Both the position numbers and the translations under genes were made by a program. Below the pieces are notes generated by a model. It searched no databases. It was not told the DNA's origin and worked only from the letters and a program-made list of their open reading frames with translations. From Chloroflexota bacterium (GTDB taxonomy: Bacteria; Chloroflexota; UBA6077; JACCZL01), in the NCBI GenBank assembly GCA_020845495.1, contig JADLFM010000223.1:1-64000 (forward strand): 64,000 bases of DNA, in the 5' to 3' direction. Below, one piece after another: positions 17,046 through 27,000 of the stretch (positions are counted from its first letter, which is position 1; every line of letters begins with the position of its first letter).

Positions 17046-18875
17046 ATGAACAGCGAATCAAAACCGTCCCTCCGACCGCTCCTGTTTGTCATCCTCTTCG
17101 GCGCACTTGCTACCAGCGTTGTGACGGCCTTTCGATCGGGCCTGATCCAGGTTGCGTTCAAGTGGCCAGATGACCAGCCTGCACTGACGCTCCTCGTCGC
17201 GCTATTCGCCGTAACGCTCGTTTTCATGATCGTCTTTCTCGTCACGAGCGGCCGGCGAAGCGCAACCCGCTCGAACGATCAGCCGATGGGAGGCGGCACG
17301 CCGCGCATGCCTGCTCGGCCTGCTCGCATCGGCCTCGTCGCCGAGCGCCCGCCAACGCGCTTCTCCGATGTGGCGGGTGCTGAAGAAGCCAAGGAAGAGT
17401 TGCTCGAGGTCGTAGAATTCTTGCGAGAGCCTGAGAAGTTTCTCGCAGTAGGCGCGCGAATCCCACGTGGCGTGCTCCTCGTCGGTCCGCCCGGTAACGG
17501 GAAGACCTTGCTCGCGCGTGCCGTCGCGGGCGAGGCTGGCGTGCCGTTCCTTCGGGCGTCGGGCTCAGACTTCGTCGAGATGTATGTGGGCGTCGGCGCC
17601 TCACGGGTGCGTGAGCTCTTCAAGGCGGCGCGCGAGCACGGCCGTAGCATCGTCTTCATCGACGAGATCGACGCGGTCGGACGCAAGCGCGGCGGGCCGG
17701 CCGGGCATGCCCATGAGGAGCGCGAGCAGACGCTCAATCAGTTGCTCGTCGAGATGGACGGCTTCGATCTACGTTCACGTGTCATCGTCTTGGCCGCCAC
17801 CAATCGTCCGGACGTTCTCGATCCGGCGCTGCTTCGGCCGGGCCGCTTCGACCGTCAGGTGCGGCTAGATGCCCCGGACGCGGCGGCGCGGCGTCAGATT
17901 CTCGCGCTCCATGCGCGTGGCAAGCCCATGGCCGAAACCGCGGATCTGGAGGCGCTCGTACCGCTGACGAGCGGCCTCTCAGGTGCAGACCTGGAGAATC
18001 TTCTGAACGAGGCGGCCATCCTGACCGCCCGAGACGGCCGCACCCACCTGGAAATGCAAGACCTGGAAGAGGCGCTAGATCGCGTGACGGCCGGGCCACG
18101 GCGTAAGGGCCGTGCTCTCTCCGAGCATGAGCGGCAGGTAACCGCCATCCACGAGCTCGGGCACGCCCTCGTCGCGCATCTGCTCCCCGACGCCGACCAC
18201 GTCCAGAAGGTGACCATCGTGTCACGCGGACCGTTGGGCGGCTACACGCGCATGACACCCGAAGAAGACCGCCGGATGTGGTCGGTGCCGCAGTTCAAAG
18301 CGGCGATGGCCTCCGCACTTGGCGGCCACGTGGCCGAGGAGCTGGTGTTCGGGCAGGTGACGACTGGCGCCTCAAACGATCTCCGCAAGGCGTACGGGAT
18401 CGCACGGGCCATGGTCTGTGACTACGGCATGAGCCCGGTCCTCGGTGCGCTTGCCGTTGGCAGCGACGACGAGGGGCACTTCTTCCGGCCCTACGGTGAG
18501 GCCCTGGCCGAGACGATCGATGCGGAGTTGAACCGGTTGGTGGACGAGGCACGTACCCTGGCAACGGCCCTCCTGCGGGCACGCCTGGAGACGCTCAAGC
18601 GCGCCTCGGAACGTCTGCTCGAAGTCGAGACGTTGGATGCCAACGACGTCGCCCGACTGTTCGGGCCACGGTTGAAGACCACGCCGCAAGTGACGCCGAC
18701 ACCGGTTCGCCAGATCGTACCTCTGCCCGCCCTACAGCCGGCGGCGCAACCGCTGCCAACTCCTGCGCGTCGGCCGTGGCGCCCGGCCCTGGCGGTGCTG
18801 CCGTTCACGCTGAGCGTCCATTGGCGGCGACGGCGTCGGAAGGCGGCCGAATCGGCGCGGCTCGCCGAAGCGTGA
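17046..18875 (+). CDS. ftsH: ATP-dependent zinc metalloprotease FtsH (reduced extracytoplasmic domain)
   Basis: Membrane-anchored AAA+ protease that degrades misfolded and regulatory membrane proteins. TM1 is at about 11-29 and TM2 at 46-67. Only some 16 residues lie between them, instead of the usual 70-80-residue FtsH_ext domain. Walker A is GPPGNGKT (147-154), Walker [11 protein letters not shown], the second region of homology [20 protein letters not shown], and the zinc site HELGH (369-373) with the Asp ligand in ASNDLRKA. The C-terminus (about 550-609) is Pro-rich then strongly basic (HWRRRRRK), unlike typical acidic FtsH tails. It is probably one of several paralogues. Confidence 0.93.
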   Translation: MNSESKPSLRPLLFVILFGALATSVVTAFRSGLIQVAFKWPDDQPALTLLVALFAVTLVFMIVFLVTSGRRSATRSNDQPMGGGTPRMPARPARIGLVAERPPTRFSDVAGAEEAKEELLEVVEFLREPEKFLAVGARIPRGVLLVGPPGNGKTLLARAVAGEAGVPFLRASGSDFVEMYVGVGASRVRELFKAAREHGRSIVFIDEIDAVGRKRGGPAGHAHEEREQTLNQLLVEMDGFDLRSRVIVLAATNRPDVLDPALLRPGRFDRQVRLDAPDAAARRQILALHARGKPMAETADLEALVPLTSGLSGADLENLLNEAAILTARDGRTHLEMQDLEEALDRVTAGPRRKGRALSEHERQVTAIHELGHALVAHLLPDADHVQKVTIVSRGPLGGYTRMTPEEDRRMWSVPQFKAAMASALGGHVAEELVFGQVTTGASNDLRKAYGIARAMVCDYGMSPVLGALAVGSDDEGHFFRPYGEALAETIDAELNRLVDEARTLATALLRARLETLKRASERLLEVETLDANDVARLFGPRLKTTPQVTPTPVRQIVPLPALQPAAQPLPTPARRPWRPALAVLPFTLSVHWRRRRRKAAESARLAEA

Positions 18876-18897
18876 GCCCATCGGGGTATAAGCTCCT

Positions 18898-18939
18898 GGA
18901 AGGATGAAGGGCGGCCAGGTAGCCGCCCTTCATCCTTCC
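18898..18939. terminator. Terminator after ftsH
   Basis: Perfect 18-bp inverted repeat (18898-18915 and 18922-18939) with a 6-nt loop, 22 bp after the ftsH stop and about 60 bp beyond the convergent DUF971 stop. It may serve both genes. There is no T-run. Confidence 0.75.
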
Positions 18940-18999
18940 ACGACTGTTGCTCAGAATGAACGGCGCGTCCGTGCTGGCAGGCGGGCGCCTGGGCGAGCG

Positions 19000-19374
19000 T
19001 TACCAGTCGCCGCGTGCGCGTGGCGCGTCGCCGCCGCGCTCGGCCACACACGCGGAGCACGGGCAGATGGCCCGCAGCATCCGAAAGGTGTAGATCCCGA
19101 GCGTGTGGCCGTCGCCCCAGGTCGGCGTGAGCGCGTACCGCCCGGTCAACTCGACGTCGTCCATGGTTGCCTGTCCGGGGCGGAACATCGGCAGGCTCGA
19201 CAACGCCCCTGGCATCCCGCCTTCGCCGCTACATTCGGCACAGGGACAGCGCCAGCGGAGATACTCCCAGTCGAAGTCTGATTCGTGTTGGTCCGCCCAC
19301 CGGACCAACAGCCGGCGTCGCTCTCGATCGAGCTCGATATGAATCGGGACGGTAGTAGGCGGCGTAGCACTCAT
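19000..19374 (-). CDS. DUF971 (GBBH-like) domain protein with duplicated CPC motifs
   Basis: A 124-aa protein of the DUF971 family, whose members occur alone or as domains of gamma-butyrobetaine hydroxylase and Fe-S assembly or carrier proteins. The core reads WADQHESDFDWEYLRWRC then CPCAEC, and later TWGDGHTLGIYTFRMLR. A second Cys cluster, CPCSAC, follows. The first cluster is the family's zinc-like site; the second is extra. I used ATG 19374; the open frame extends to 19494 but that part lacks family similarity and runs into the divergent gene's leader. Function unknown. Confidence 0.82.
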   Translation of the reverse strand: MSATPPTTVPIHIELDRERRRLLVRWADQHESDFDWEYLRWRCPCAECSGEGGMPGALSSLPMFRPGQATMDDVELTGRYALTPTWGDGHTLGIYTFRMLRAICPCSACVAERGGDAPRARGDW

Positions 19375-19507
19375 GGTGTGGCACTCATCTCGCGGAATTG
19401 TACACGGCACCCCGTCGCCGCTCGCCGATCTGGCGAGGCTGCCGGAGTGGTGAAACGACCGATAGCGCTGAGGGCCGGCTCGCGCACCGGCCACGGAGGT
19501 GGTCTCG

Positions 19508-21550
19508 ATGGCGAACCGACTCGAGCACGAAACCAGCCCCTACCTGCTCCAGCACGCGCACAATCCAGTCGACTGGTACCCCTGGGGTGAGGAGGCGCTC
19601 GCGCGCGCCAGGAGCGAAGACCGCCCGATCCTTCTCTCGATCGGCTACTCGGCCTGTCACTGGTGTCACGTCATGGAGCGCGAGTCCTTCGAGAATCCGG
19701 AGATCGCGGCTCAGATGAACGCCCAGTTCGTCAATATCAAAGTCGACCGTGAGGAGCGGCCAGACCTCGACTCGATTTACATGAGCGCCGTTCAGGCGCT
19801 GACCGGGCAGGGCGGCTGGCCGATGACCGTCTTTCTGATGCCGGATGGCGTCCCCTTCTACGGCGGCACCTACTTCCCGCCCGAGGATCGCGGCCACATG
19901 CCGGGCTTTCCGCGCATTCTCGACGCCGTGGCCGAAGCGTACCGTACGCGCCGTGACGAGGTCGGTCGGAGCGCTGAGGGGCTCCGCTCGGTGCTTCAGC
20001 GCCAGATCGTTCCGCGAGAGGGTGGCGTGATCGAGCCAGACATGCTCGACCGTGCCGTACAGGGCATCCTCGAGAACGTCGACTGGGCTGAAGGCGGACT
20101 GCGAGGCGCCCCGAAGTTCCCGCAACCCATGACCTTCGAGTTTCTCCTTCGCGGCAGCGCCCGGACTGGCGACCGACAGGCGCTTGCGGCCGTCACACTG
20201 ACGCTCGACAAGATGGCGCTGGGCGGTATCTACGATCACCTGGGCGGCGGGTTCCATCGCTACTCGGTGGACGCCTACTGGCTCGTACCGCATTTCGAGA
20301 AGATGCTCTACGACAATGCCCAGCTCGTTCGCCTCTACCTGCACGCGTATCAAGCGACCGGCACACCGCTGTACCGCCGGATCGTCGAGGAGACGCTCGG
20401 CTACGTCTTACGCGAGATGACCGACCCGTCCGGCGGCTTCTACTCGACGCAGGACGCGGATAGCGAGGGTGAGGAAGGAAAGTTCTTCCTGTGGGATCCT
20501 GGCGAGGTCGAAGCACTGCTGGGGCACGAGGACGCTCGCCTGTTCGCCGCCTACTTCGACATAACGCCGCGCGGCAACTTCGAGGCCCGCAACATCCTCA
20601 ATGTGAAGGCGCCGCTCGACGACGTGGCCGTGCGGCTCGGCGTCAGCCCTGAGCGGCTCCAGCAGGTCATCGACCGTGGCCGACCGATCCTCCTGGCGGC
20701 TCGATCGCAGCGCATCCAGCCGCACCGCGACGACAAGGTGCTCACAGCCTGGAACGGCATGCTGCTGCGGGCGTTCGCCGAGGCGGGAGCGGCGCTGGAG
20801 AACGAGGAGTACGTTCAGGCGGCGATCCGTAACGCCGAGTTCGTGACATCGACGCTGATTCAGCAGGGGCGGGCGCTGCGGACCTGGAAAGACGGTCAGG
20901 CCAAATTGAGCGGCTACCTGGAAGACTACGCGAATTACGCCGATGGACTGGTCGCTCTGTACGAGGCGACGTTCGACGAGCGCTGGCTGCGAATCGCGCG
21001 AAGCCTCGCGGACGCGATCCTGGCATGGTTCCCCGACGAGCCAAACGCCGGCTTCTTCGACACGCCCTCCGACCACGAGGCGCTGCTCACTCGCCCGAAG
21101 GACGTCTTCGACAATGCGACGCCGTCTGGGAACGCGGTTGCGGCTGATATGCTGCTTCGGCTGGCGCTGCTGACCGGTGAGGATCGTTATCGTGTGGCCG
21201 CTGAGGGCGTCATGCGACTGCTGGGCCCGATTGCCGCGGAGCATCCGACCGGCTTCGGACGCCTGCTGTCGGCGCTCGACTTCGCGCTAGGCAACCCGCG
21301 TGAGGTGGCGGTCATCGGGCCGCGCGAGGCGCCGGCGACTCGTGCTTTGCTCCACGCCGTCTTCGGCCGCTATCTGCCGAACAAGGTGGTGGCCGGCACG
21401 CCACCCGGCGGCGGTGCGTCTGACCTTCCGCTGCTCGCCAGCCGCCCACTGCGCGGCGACCGTCCGACGGCCTACGTCTGCGAGCACTACACCTGTCAGG
21501 CGCCAGTGACCGAGCCGGCCGACCTGGCGGCGCAACTCTCCGCTTTCTAG
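19508..21550 (+). CDS. YyaL/DUF255 thioredoxin-fold protein with an alpha-toroid domain
   Basis: Member of the family named after B. subtilis YyaL and human SPATA20. The N-terminal thioredoxin-like domain (1-165) has [20 protein letters not shown] and the redox-type Cys50-H-W-Cys53 in [20 protein letters not shown] and FYGGTYFPP follow. The rest is an (alpha/alpha)6 barrel resembling N-acylglucosamine 2-epimerases ([35 protein letters not shown]). Length 680 aa, full length for the family. GGAGGT lies 7 nt before the ATG. The biochemical role is not established. It is divergent from DUF971. Confidence 0.93.
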   Translation: MANRLEHETSPYLLQHAHNPVDWYPWGEEALARARSEDRPILLSIGYSACHWCHVMERESFENPEIAAQMNAQFVNIKVDREERPDLDSIYMSAVQALTGQGGWPMTVFLMPDGVPFYGGTYFPPEDRGHMPGFPRILDAVAEAYRTRRDEVGRSAEGLRSVLQRQIVPREGGVIEPDMLDRAVQGILENVDWAEGGLRGAPKFPQPMTFEFLLRGSARTGDRQALAAVTLTLDKMALGGIYDHLGGGFHRYSVDAYWLVPHFEKMLYDNAQLVRLYLHAYQATGTPLYRRIVEETLGYVLREMTDPSGGFYSTQDADSEGEEGKFFLWDPGEVEALLGHEDARLFAAYFDITPRGNFEARNILNVKAPLDDVAVRLGVSPERLQQVIDRGRPILLAARSQRIQPHRDDKVLTAWNGMLLRAFAEAGAALENEEYVQAAIRNAEFVTSTLIQQGRALRTWKDGQAKLSGYLEDYANYADGLVALYEATFDERWLRIARSLADAILAWFPDEPNAGFFDTPSDHEALLTRPKDVFDNATPSGNAVAADMLLRLALLTGEDRYRVAAEGVMRLLGPIAAEHPTGFGRLLSALDFALGNPREVAVIGPREAPATRALLHAVFGRYLPNKVVAGTPPGGGASDLPLLASRPLRGDRPTAYVCEHYTCQAPVTEPADLAAQLSAF

Positions 21551-21573
21551 CCTTCTAGCCTCGTTCAGGTGGC

Positions 21574-22794
21574 ATGTACGGTCCGGCCATGGTACCCTCA
21601 CGCGCCGTGTCGCCCACGCTCCCGCCACCGCCGATCCCACCAGTCAACCGCGCCGAGCATGCTCGGCGCGTCGCTGGTTGTGGCTGCGTCTGGTTCGTTG
21701 GGCTGTTCTTCTTCGTCGGGATGGCGTTCCTGCTGGTCGCGAATATCCCGAATCCGGTCGCGCTGGCGCTCGCGGCCGCGGCGGCCGTCCTGCCCGTCCC
21801 CACCCTCATCTTCCTGATCCTCCAGGTCGACCGGTACGAGCGCGAGCCGTGGCGGGCGTTGCTGGTTGCATTCCTCTGGGGCGCACTCGTCGCCACCTTC
21901 ATCTCGGCGATCTTCAACGACGTTCTCGGCGCGAGCGTCGAGTCGATGGTCGGCGCGAGCCTGGGCGACACCCTCTCCGCGGGCGCCGTCGCGCCGGTGG
22001 TCGAAGAGACTGCCAAGGGGTTCGTGCTCCTCCTGCTCTACTGGTTCATGCGGGACGAGTTCGACAACACGTTGGACGGCATCGTCTACGGTGCGCTCGT
22101 CGGCGTGGGATTCGCGATGACCGAGAACATCCTGTACTTCGGCCGGCAATACGCCGAGCACGGCATCATCGGACTGGGCCTCCTCTTCTACATCAGGGTG
22201 ATCCTCGGAGGCTTCGGTCACGCGCTCTACACCGCGACGACGGGTGCGGCGCTGGGGTACGCGCGCGAGACTTCCAACCGCCGCCTCGCCCTCTCGATCG
22301 TTCCCGTCGGCTACGCCGGCGCGATCCTCCAGCATGCTGCCTGGAACTTCGTCGGCGCCACGCTGATCCCGTCGCTGTTGCCGGAGGATCTGAACCCGCT
22401 CGTGCTGCTGTTCGTCGTCTGGCCGCTGGTCAGCGTACTGTTGACCGGGCCGGGCCTGTTGACGCTGTCGGTGGTCGTGTGGTGTGCGGGGCGTCGAGAG
22501 GCCCGCGTGATTCACGAACAGTTGGCCGATGAAGTCCCGGCCGGCGCACTCACCGAGGCTGAGTACGAGCGGCTCTCGTCACTGCGCAGCCGCTTTCGAG
22601 CCGAGGTCCAGGCGCTCCGCGAGCATGGGCTACGAGGCTACTTTGCGCAGCGCGATCTCCATCAGGCCGCCTCGAACCTTGCGTTCCGGAAATGGCACGT
22701 CGCCCGAGGCGAGAAGTCCCGAACCGGCCACCGCTTGAGCCCCGAGGAACTGTACCGCCGCCAGATCGCAGTGCTGCGGACGAGGCTGGCCTGA
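21574..22794 (+). CDS. PrsW-family intramembrane protease
   Basis: Polytopic membrane protein of the PrsW/CPBP-like glutamic protease clan; in Bacillus PrsW starts anti-sigma factor cleavage. Key motifs are EETAK (144-148), the following FAMTENILYF, GFGHALYTATTG and HAAWN, giving the Glu/Glu/His/His set inside TM helices. About eight TM segments are visible. The C-terminal 100 residues are cytoplasmic, with a coiled region (LSSLRSRFRAEVQALREHG). Length 406 aa. It lies 23 bp after the YyaL stop. An ECF sigma/anti-sigma candidate pair occurs at 56.5 kb, but a link is only speculation. Confidence 0.88.
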   Translation: MYGPAMVPSRAVSPTLPPPPIPPVNRAEHARRVAGCGCVWFVGLFFFVGMAFLLVANIPNPVALALAAAAAVLPVPTLIFLILQVDRYEREPWRALLVAFLWGALVATFISAIFNDVLGASVESMVGASLGDTLSAGAVAPVVEETAKGFVLLLLYWFMRDEFDNTLDGIVYGALVGVGFAMTENILYFGRQYAEHGIIGLGLLFYIRVILGGFGHALYTATTGAALGYARETSNRRLALSIVPVGYAGAILQHAAWNFVGATLIPSLLPEDLNPLVLLFVVWPLVSVLLTGPGLLTLSVVVWCAGRREARVIHEQLADEVPAGALTEAEYERLSSLRSRFRAEVQALREHGLRGYFAQRDLHQAASNLAFRKWHVARGEKSRTGHRLSPEELYRRQIAVLRTRLA

Positions 22795-22921
22795 CTCGGC
22801 GTGGCGGAGGGTGCCTGCTGCGCGCTACTTCCGGATCTGCAAGGGGGCCGAGCCAGCCTGTACCTCTGAGCCGCGGTCGCCCGTTTCGGCCGGAAACCAT
22901 CGCCGTCGTCGTGGCACCTCG

Positions 22922-23863
22922 TTATCCCTGGTGCGCTTGCTCCGCGCGCTGCCACGCAATCTGCGCCGCCAGCCCAGCTTCGAGCGACGTCCTCGGCGCC
23001 CAGCCAAGTTCGCGGCGAGCCTTGTCTGTGACCGCCAGTGCTTCGCGTTGCTCGCCGGGGCGAGCCGGCCCGTGCACCACCTCCACCTGCCGTCCGACGA
23101 GCCGCTGGACGGCCTCCACCACCCAGTTCGTCGAGCGTGACTCGCCGCCACCGACATTGTAGACCTCGCCTGGCCGCCCGTAGGTGGCGGCCCGGAGCGT
23201 CGCGTCGACTGCATCGGCCACGTAGGTATTGCCGCGCGTCTGCTCGCCGTCACCAAAGATGGTGATCGGCTCGCCGCGTAGCACCCGGTCCACGAAGATC
23301 GCGTATCCCATGTCCGGCCGCTGGCGAGGCCCGTAGACCGAGAAGTAGCGCACGGCGACGGTGGGCAGGCCGAACGTCGCCTGGTACGCGAAGGCGAGTT
23401 TCTCGGCACAGAGTTTGGTCGCGCCGTATGGAGAGGTCGGGCGGGGCAGCGCCTCCTCGTCGCACGACGAGATTCGGCCGTAGACTGACGACGTCGAGAC
23501 ATGCACGAAGGCGCGCGGCCCGGTTTCGCGTGCCGCGTCGAGCAGACGTTGGGTCGCCAGGACGTTGCAGGTCATGTACTCCTCGAACCAGTCCCAGCTT
23601 CGGAGCAGTCCGGCCATCGCGGCCTCGTGGAAGATCGTATCGATGCCATCGAGCGCAGGCCGAAGGTGGTCGGTCCGCAGGTCGAGTTCGAGGAGTTGAA
23701 AGCGCGGGTGCTGGCGCAAGGCTTCGAGGTGGCGCTCCTTGCGCGCACGTGAATAGTACGGGTGGAAGGTGTCGATGCCGACAACCTCGTGACCGTCCTC
23801 CAGCAGCCGTTCGGACAGGTGCGACCCGATGAACCCGGCGGCGCCGGTGACGAGACAACGCAT
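22922..23863 (-). CDS. NAD-dependent nucleotide-sugar epimerase/dehydratase
   Basis: Extended SDR enzyme acting on an NDP-sugar (UDP-glucose/glucuronate 4-epimerase-like). The Rossmann motif TGAAGFIGSH is at residues 6-15, the catalytic Tyr/Lys pair is in SPYGATKLCAEK, and STSSVYG supplies the Ser. VRYFSVYGPRQRPDMGYAIF and GDGEQTRGNTYVADAVDA are typical of the GalE/WbpP/GAE groups. Length 313 aa. GGAGG lies upstream of the ATG. It is divergent from the large glycosyltransferase at 24001 and probably supplies sugars to the same envelope-glycan region. The substrate is not certain. Confidence 0.92.
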   Translation of the reverse strand: MRCLVTGAAGFIGSHLSERLLEDGHEVVGIDTFHPYYSRARKERHLEALRQHPRFQLLELDLRTDHLRPALDGIDTIFHEAAMAGLLRSWDWFEEYMTCNVLATQRLLDAARETGPRAFVHVSTSSVYGRISSCDEEALPRPTSPYGATKLCAEKLAFAYQATFGLPTVAVRYFSVYGPRQRPDMGYAIFVDRVLRGEPITIFGDGEQTRGNTYVADAVDATLRAATYGRPGEVYNVGGGESRSTNWVVEAVQRLVGRQVEVVHGPARPGEQREALAVTDKARRELGWAPRTSLEAGLAAQIAWQRAEQAHQG

Positions 23864-23932
23864 GCTCTCCTCCGCCGCGAATTAGAGCAGACATCCAAGG
23901 GCCGGGCCAAGACCTCATGGGCGCCCGCCACG

Positions 23933-23938
23933 TATAAT
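23933..23938 (+). promoter_or_regulatory. Possible -10 box of the large glycosyltransferase gene
   Basis: Consensus TATAAT 63 bp before the start codon at 24001, in the 137-bp divergent region. No recognisable -35 lies at the right spacing, so this is tentative. Confidence 0.35.
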
Positions 23939-24000
23939 CCTGGGCCCCTGGCCCGGCCGCGTCCGGATGCTCGCGGGCACGAGGTGCGTTCGTCCTGGCT

Positions 24001-27000
24001 ATGCCCGTGCTCCGTTTGCTGGTCTTCGGCCTCGCTCTGGCCTTCGTCGCGCTGCCCGGTCATCCACTGTCGCCCGCGCCCGGCCTGCCGTTGGGGTTGT
24101 TGGGCATCGCACTCTGGATCGTTATCGCCGGCTGGAGTATGGCGCTGCCGGGCGTGCCGCCGCGCCCGCGCCTGGTGCTGGGGGCGCTCACCGTGCTCGC
24201 TGGAGTGCGCGTTGGCCTGAGCCTGCTTGCGCCAGGGTATGGCGCCCTGGCGGCGTACACGACACCCCCTGGCTCGGATGGACCAGCCGTCGAGCAGTCG
24301 ACCGACTTCAGGGGCGTAGCCGCGACCCGAGTGGATCGCGCGCTCGATCTCCAGGGGGATACGTTTCCGGTCCATTTCTTCAACGACATCCGCCGCTTCA
24401 ACTTCTACACCGCGAACGATCCAAAGCGGGATCTCCTGCCGTTTTCGGTACGCTGGACCGGCTCGATCGTGGTGCCGGCGGACGGCCGATATCAGCTTGA
24501 CCTCGAATCCAACGGCCCGGCAGCCCTCGATCTGGGTAATCCAGTCATCCAGCACCTGGAGATCGACCGGGCCGGTCGGCTCCGCGAGGCGAAGGCGGTC
24601 GCCGACGTGCCAGCCGGGCTCGTTCCGCTCGTCATAACCTATCAACGCCCGGACGAGGGGATGCCATCCCTCTCGGCTCGCTTCGGCCCCGAGGGCACGG
24701 AGCCAGGCCCAATCGCAGCGCCACGCATCGTACAGCCAGGGACCTCGCCGGAGTCGGTGGCACGCGATGCCTGGCTGGCGCCGCTCGCCCTCAGCGTGGA
24801 CAGTGCCTACCTGAGCGTGCTGCTGCTGGCGTTCCTGACGCACCTCTGGCGCGGCCAGGGAGTACGTCCGACCTCGAGCCGGGAGCGCAGCCGAACCCGT
24901 CTGGAGCGCTTCGCGAATCCGGGGCACTGGAGCGCCGCGCCGGCGAGCGCGACGAGACCAGTGCGTCGGCGGAGTGCCGCCACGGCTCCAGTTGGCACGG
25001 ACTCCGGCACGATAGGGGGCAGCACCGCACGGGCTACGGCCGTGGGGACCAACCGCAGGCGAGCCGACGTTGACGCAGCCACTGTGGAGGGGGCCAACGT
25101 CGATGGGGTCGCGGCGCCGCACCCGCAGACGGGCGGCCCCGCCGGTATCAACGTCGAACGCGTCCTCCTGGGACTCTTCGTCGTCGCGGCGCTCGGTCGA
25201 GAGTTGGTGGCGCATCTCAGCCTCGCCGGTCGGGCGGTGATCCTGTCGGGCGGGAACGACTGGTTGGCCTACGAGAGCTTCGCCCGCGACATCCTCCTCA
25301 ACGGCCCGTTGCTCACCGAAGGCCGGGCGCTGGGGCAGGGCCTTCCGTTTTACTACCAGCCCCTCTACATCTACGGGGTTGCGCTCAGCCATCTCGCGTT
25401 CGGCGAGGGGCTGTTTGCGCCACTGTTTGCGAACACCGTCCTGGGGGTGGCCGCATCGCTGCTGGTGTACCTGCTGACGCGCCGGCTCTACGGTTGCCCG
25501 GCCGCCGTGCTGGCACTCCTACTATTCGAGGGGTACCGGGTCACCGTCTTCGCTCAGACGGCCGGTCTGCTGCTCTCCGAAAACCTGCTCATCCCCCTGG
25601 TACCGCTCCTGCTGCTCGCGCTCGTTCGAGCACTACAGGGTGGGCTAGGCGCACTCGTCGCGGCCGGGGTCGTGCTCGGCCTGGCCGGCCTGACCCGCAC
25701 GACTCCGCTTGCGATCGTTCCGCCGGCCAGCCTGACGCTGTTCGTCGCGTACCGGCGCCTGCGGATCGACTGGCTGGGTGTCGCGGGGCGGTTGATGCTG
25801 CTCGTGCTCGCCTGCGGGCTGACTGTCTCGGTCGCCACGGCCCGGAACTACCTGGTCTCGGGCCGTCCGGTGCCGATAACGAGTAGCGCCGGCGCGAACC
25901 TCTGGGAGACGCACCGCCCGAGCGACAAGGTCGACCTCTCGCGGATCGATAAAGACCCGCTCTACGACCGCCTCGGCTTCGACCGCCCCACCCGTGAGGT
26001 GGCCGAGTTTCTTCGCCAGGATCCGGCCGGCTACGTCGGAACACTGGCCCCGATGTTCCTGTACGCCATCGGCGTCGTCGGCGCGATCGACGGCACACTG
26101 GCGGTGCATCCAGGTCTGTTCGGGCTGTGGTGCGCCTACCTGCTCGTGACGTTGCTCGTGCCACGCGCCCGGTCGCTGCCCTCCTGGTTCCTCCATGGCT
26201 TCATCTGGACCCATCTCGCTCAGATGACGGTCTTCTTCTCCCATCAGTACGGGTTCCGCCTGATCCTGCCGATGTACGTCGCAATGGTGCCCATTGTCGC
26301 GGTCGGGGTCGTGGCCCTGGCGTCGGCTCTCGGGCGGCTCGGACAACGGGTGGGTGCATCGGCGCGTGTGAGCACCTGGAGTCGACGAGCCCGGCCGCTC
26401 GCGGCCACGGCCGGCGGCGTGCTCGTGGTGCTGGTTGGGGCGGGCACGGCCGTCCCGTCGCCGCGCGAGGCGTTCTACGGACTCTCGGGGGATGCGGCAC
26501 TCGCGACTCGCCAGGCGCTCCGAGCAGACGTTCAGCGCACTGCCGACACGGTGTACTTCGTGGGCGACGACAGCCGCTCGACGGATGTGGCCTACCTGCG
26601 TGGACTGGCCTACCCGACCCTACGTTGGTTCGACGGGGCGCGCGGTGTCGTCTTCCCGCCAGCCGGCGAACAGGCGCTCTACGTGGTGCCCCAGCGGGCC
26701 GCCGCCGACGTGGCGGCCCGCTGCCTCGGCGACGGTGCCCGGATCGACCAGCAGATCGACCCTGCCTCAGGTGGTGTGGTAGATGTGTACCTGACGTCGG
26801 CTGAGCACGGCGAGTGCGCCGAGGCGCGACTGCCGATTGGCGCACTCTTCGCCGACACAGGGCTGCTCGACGGCCTGGACGCGCCAGCATCCATCGAGCC
26901 GGGCAAGTCAATGGAGGTCGCCGCGCACTGGACCGCGAGTGACCGGCCTACCAACCGCGCCCGCCCTTTCGTCCGGCTGGTGGATAGCCGAGGGCGACGC

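Noticed and set aside
23572..25392. 606-codon leftward ORF across the epimerase/glycosyltransferase divergence
   Set aside because: Overlaps two strong genes and their divergent promoter region; low-complexity Arg/Gln/His sequence.
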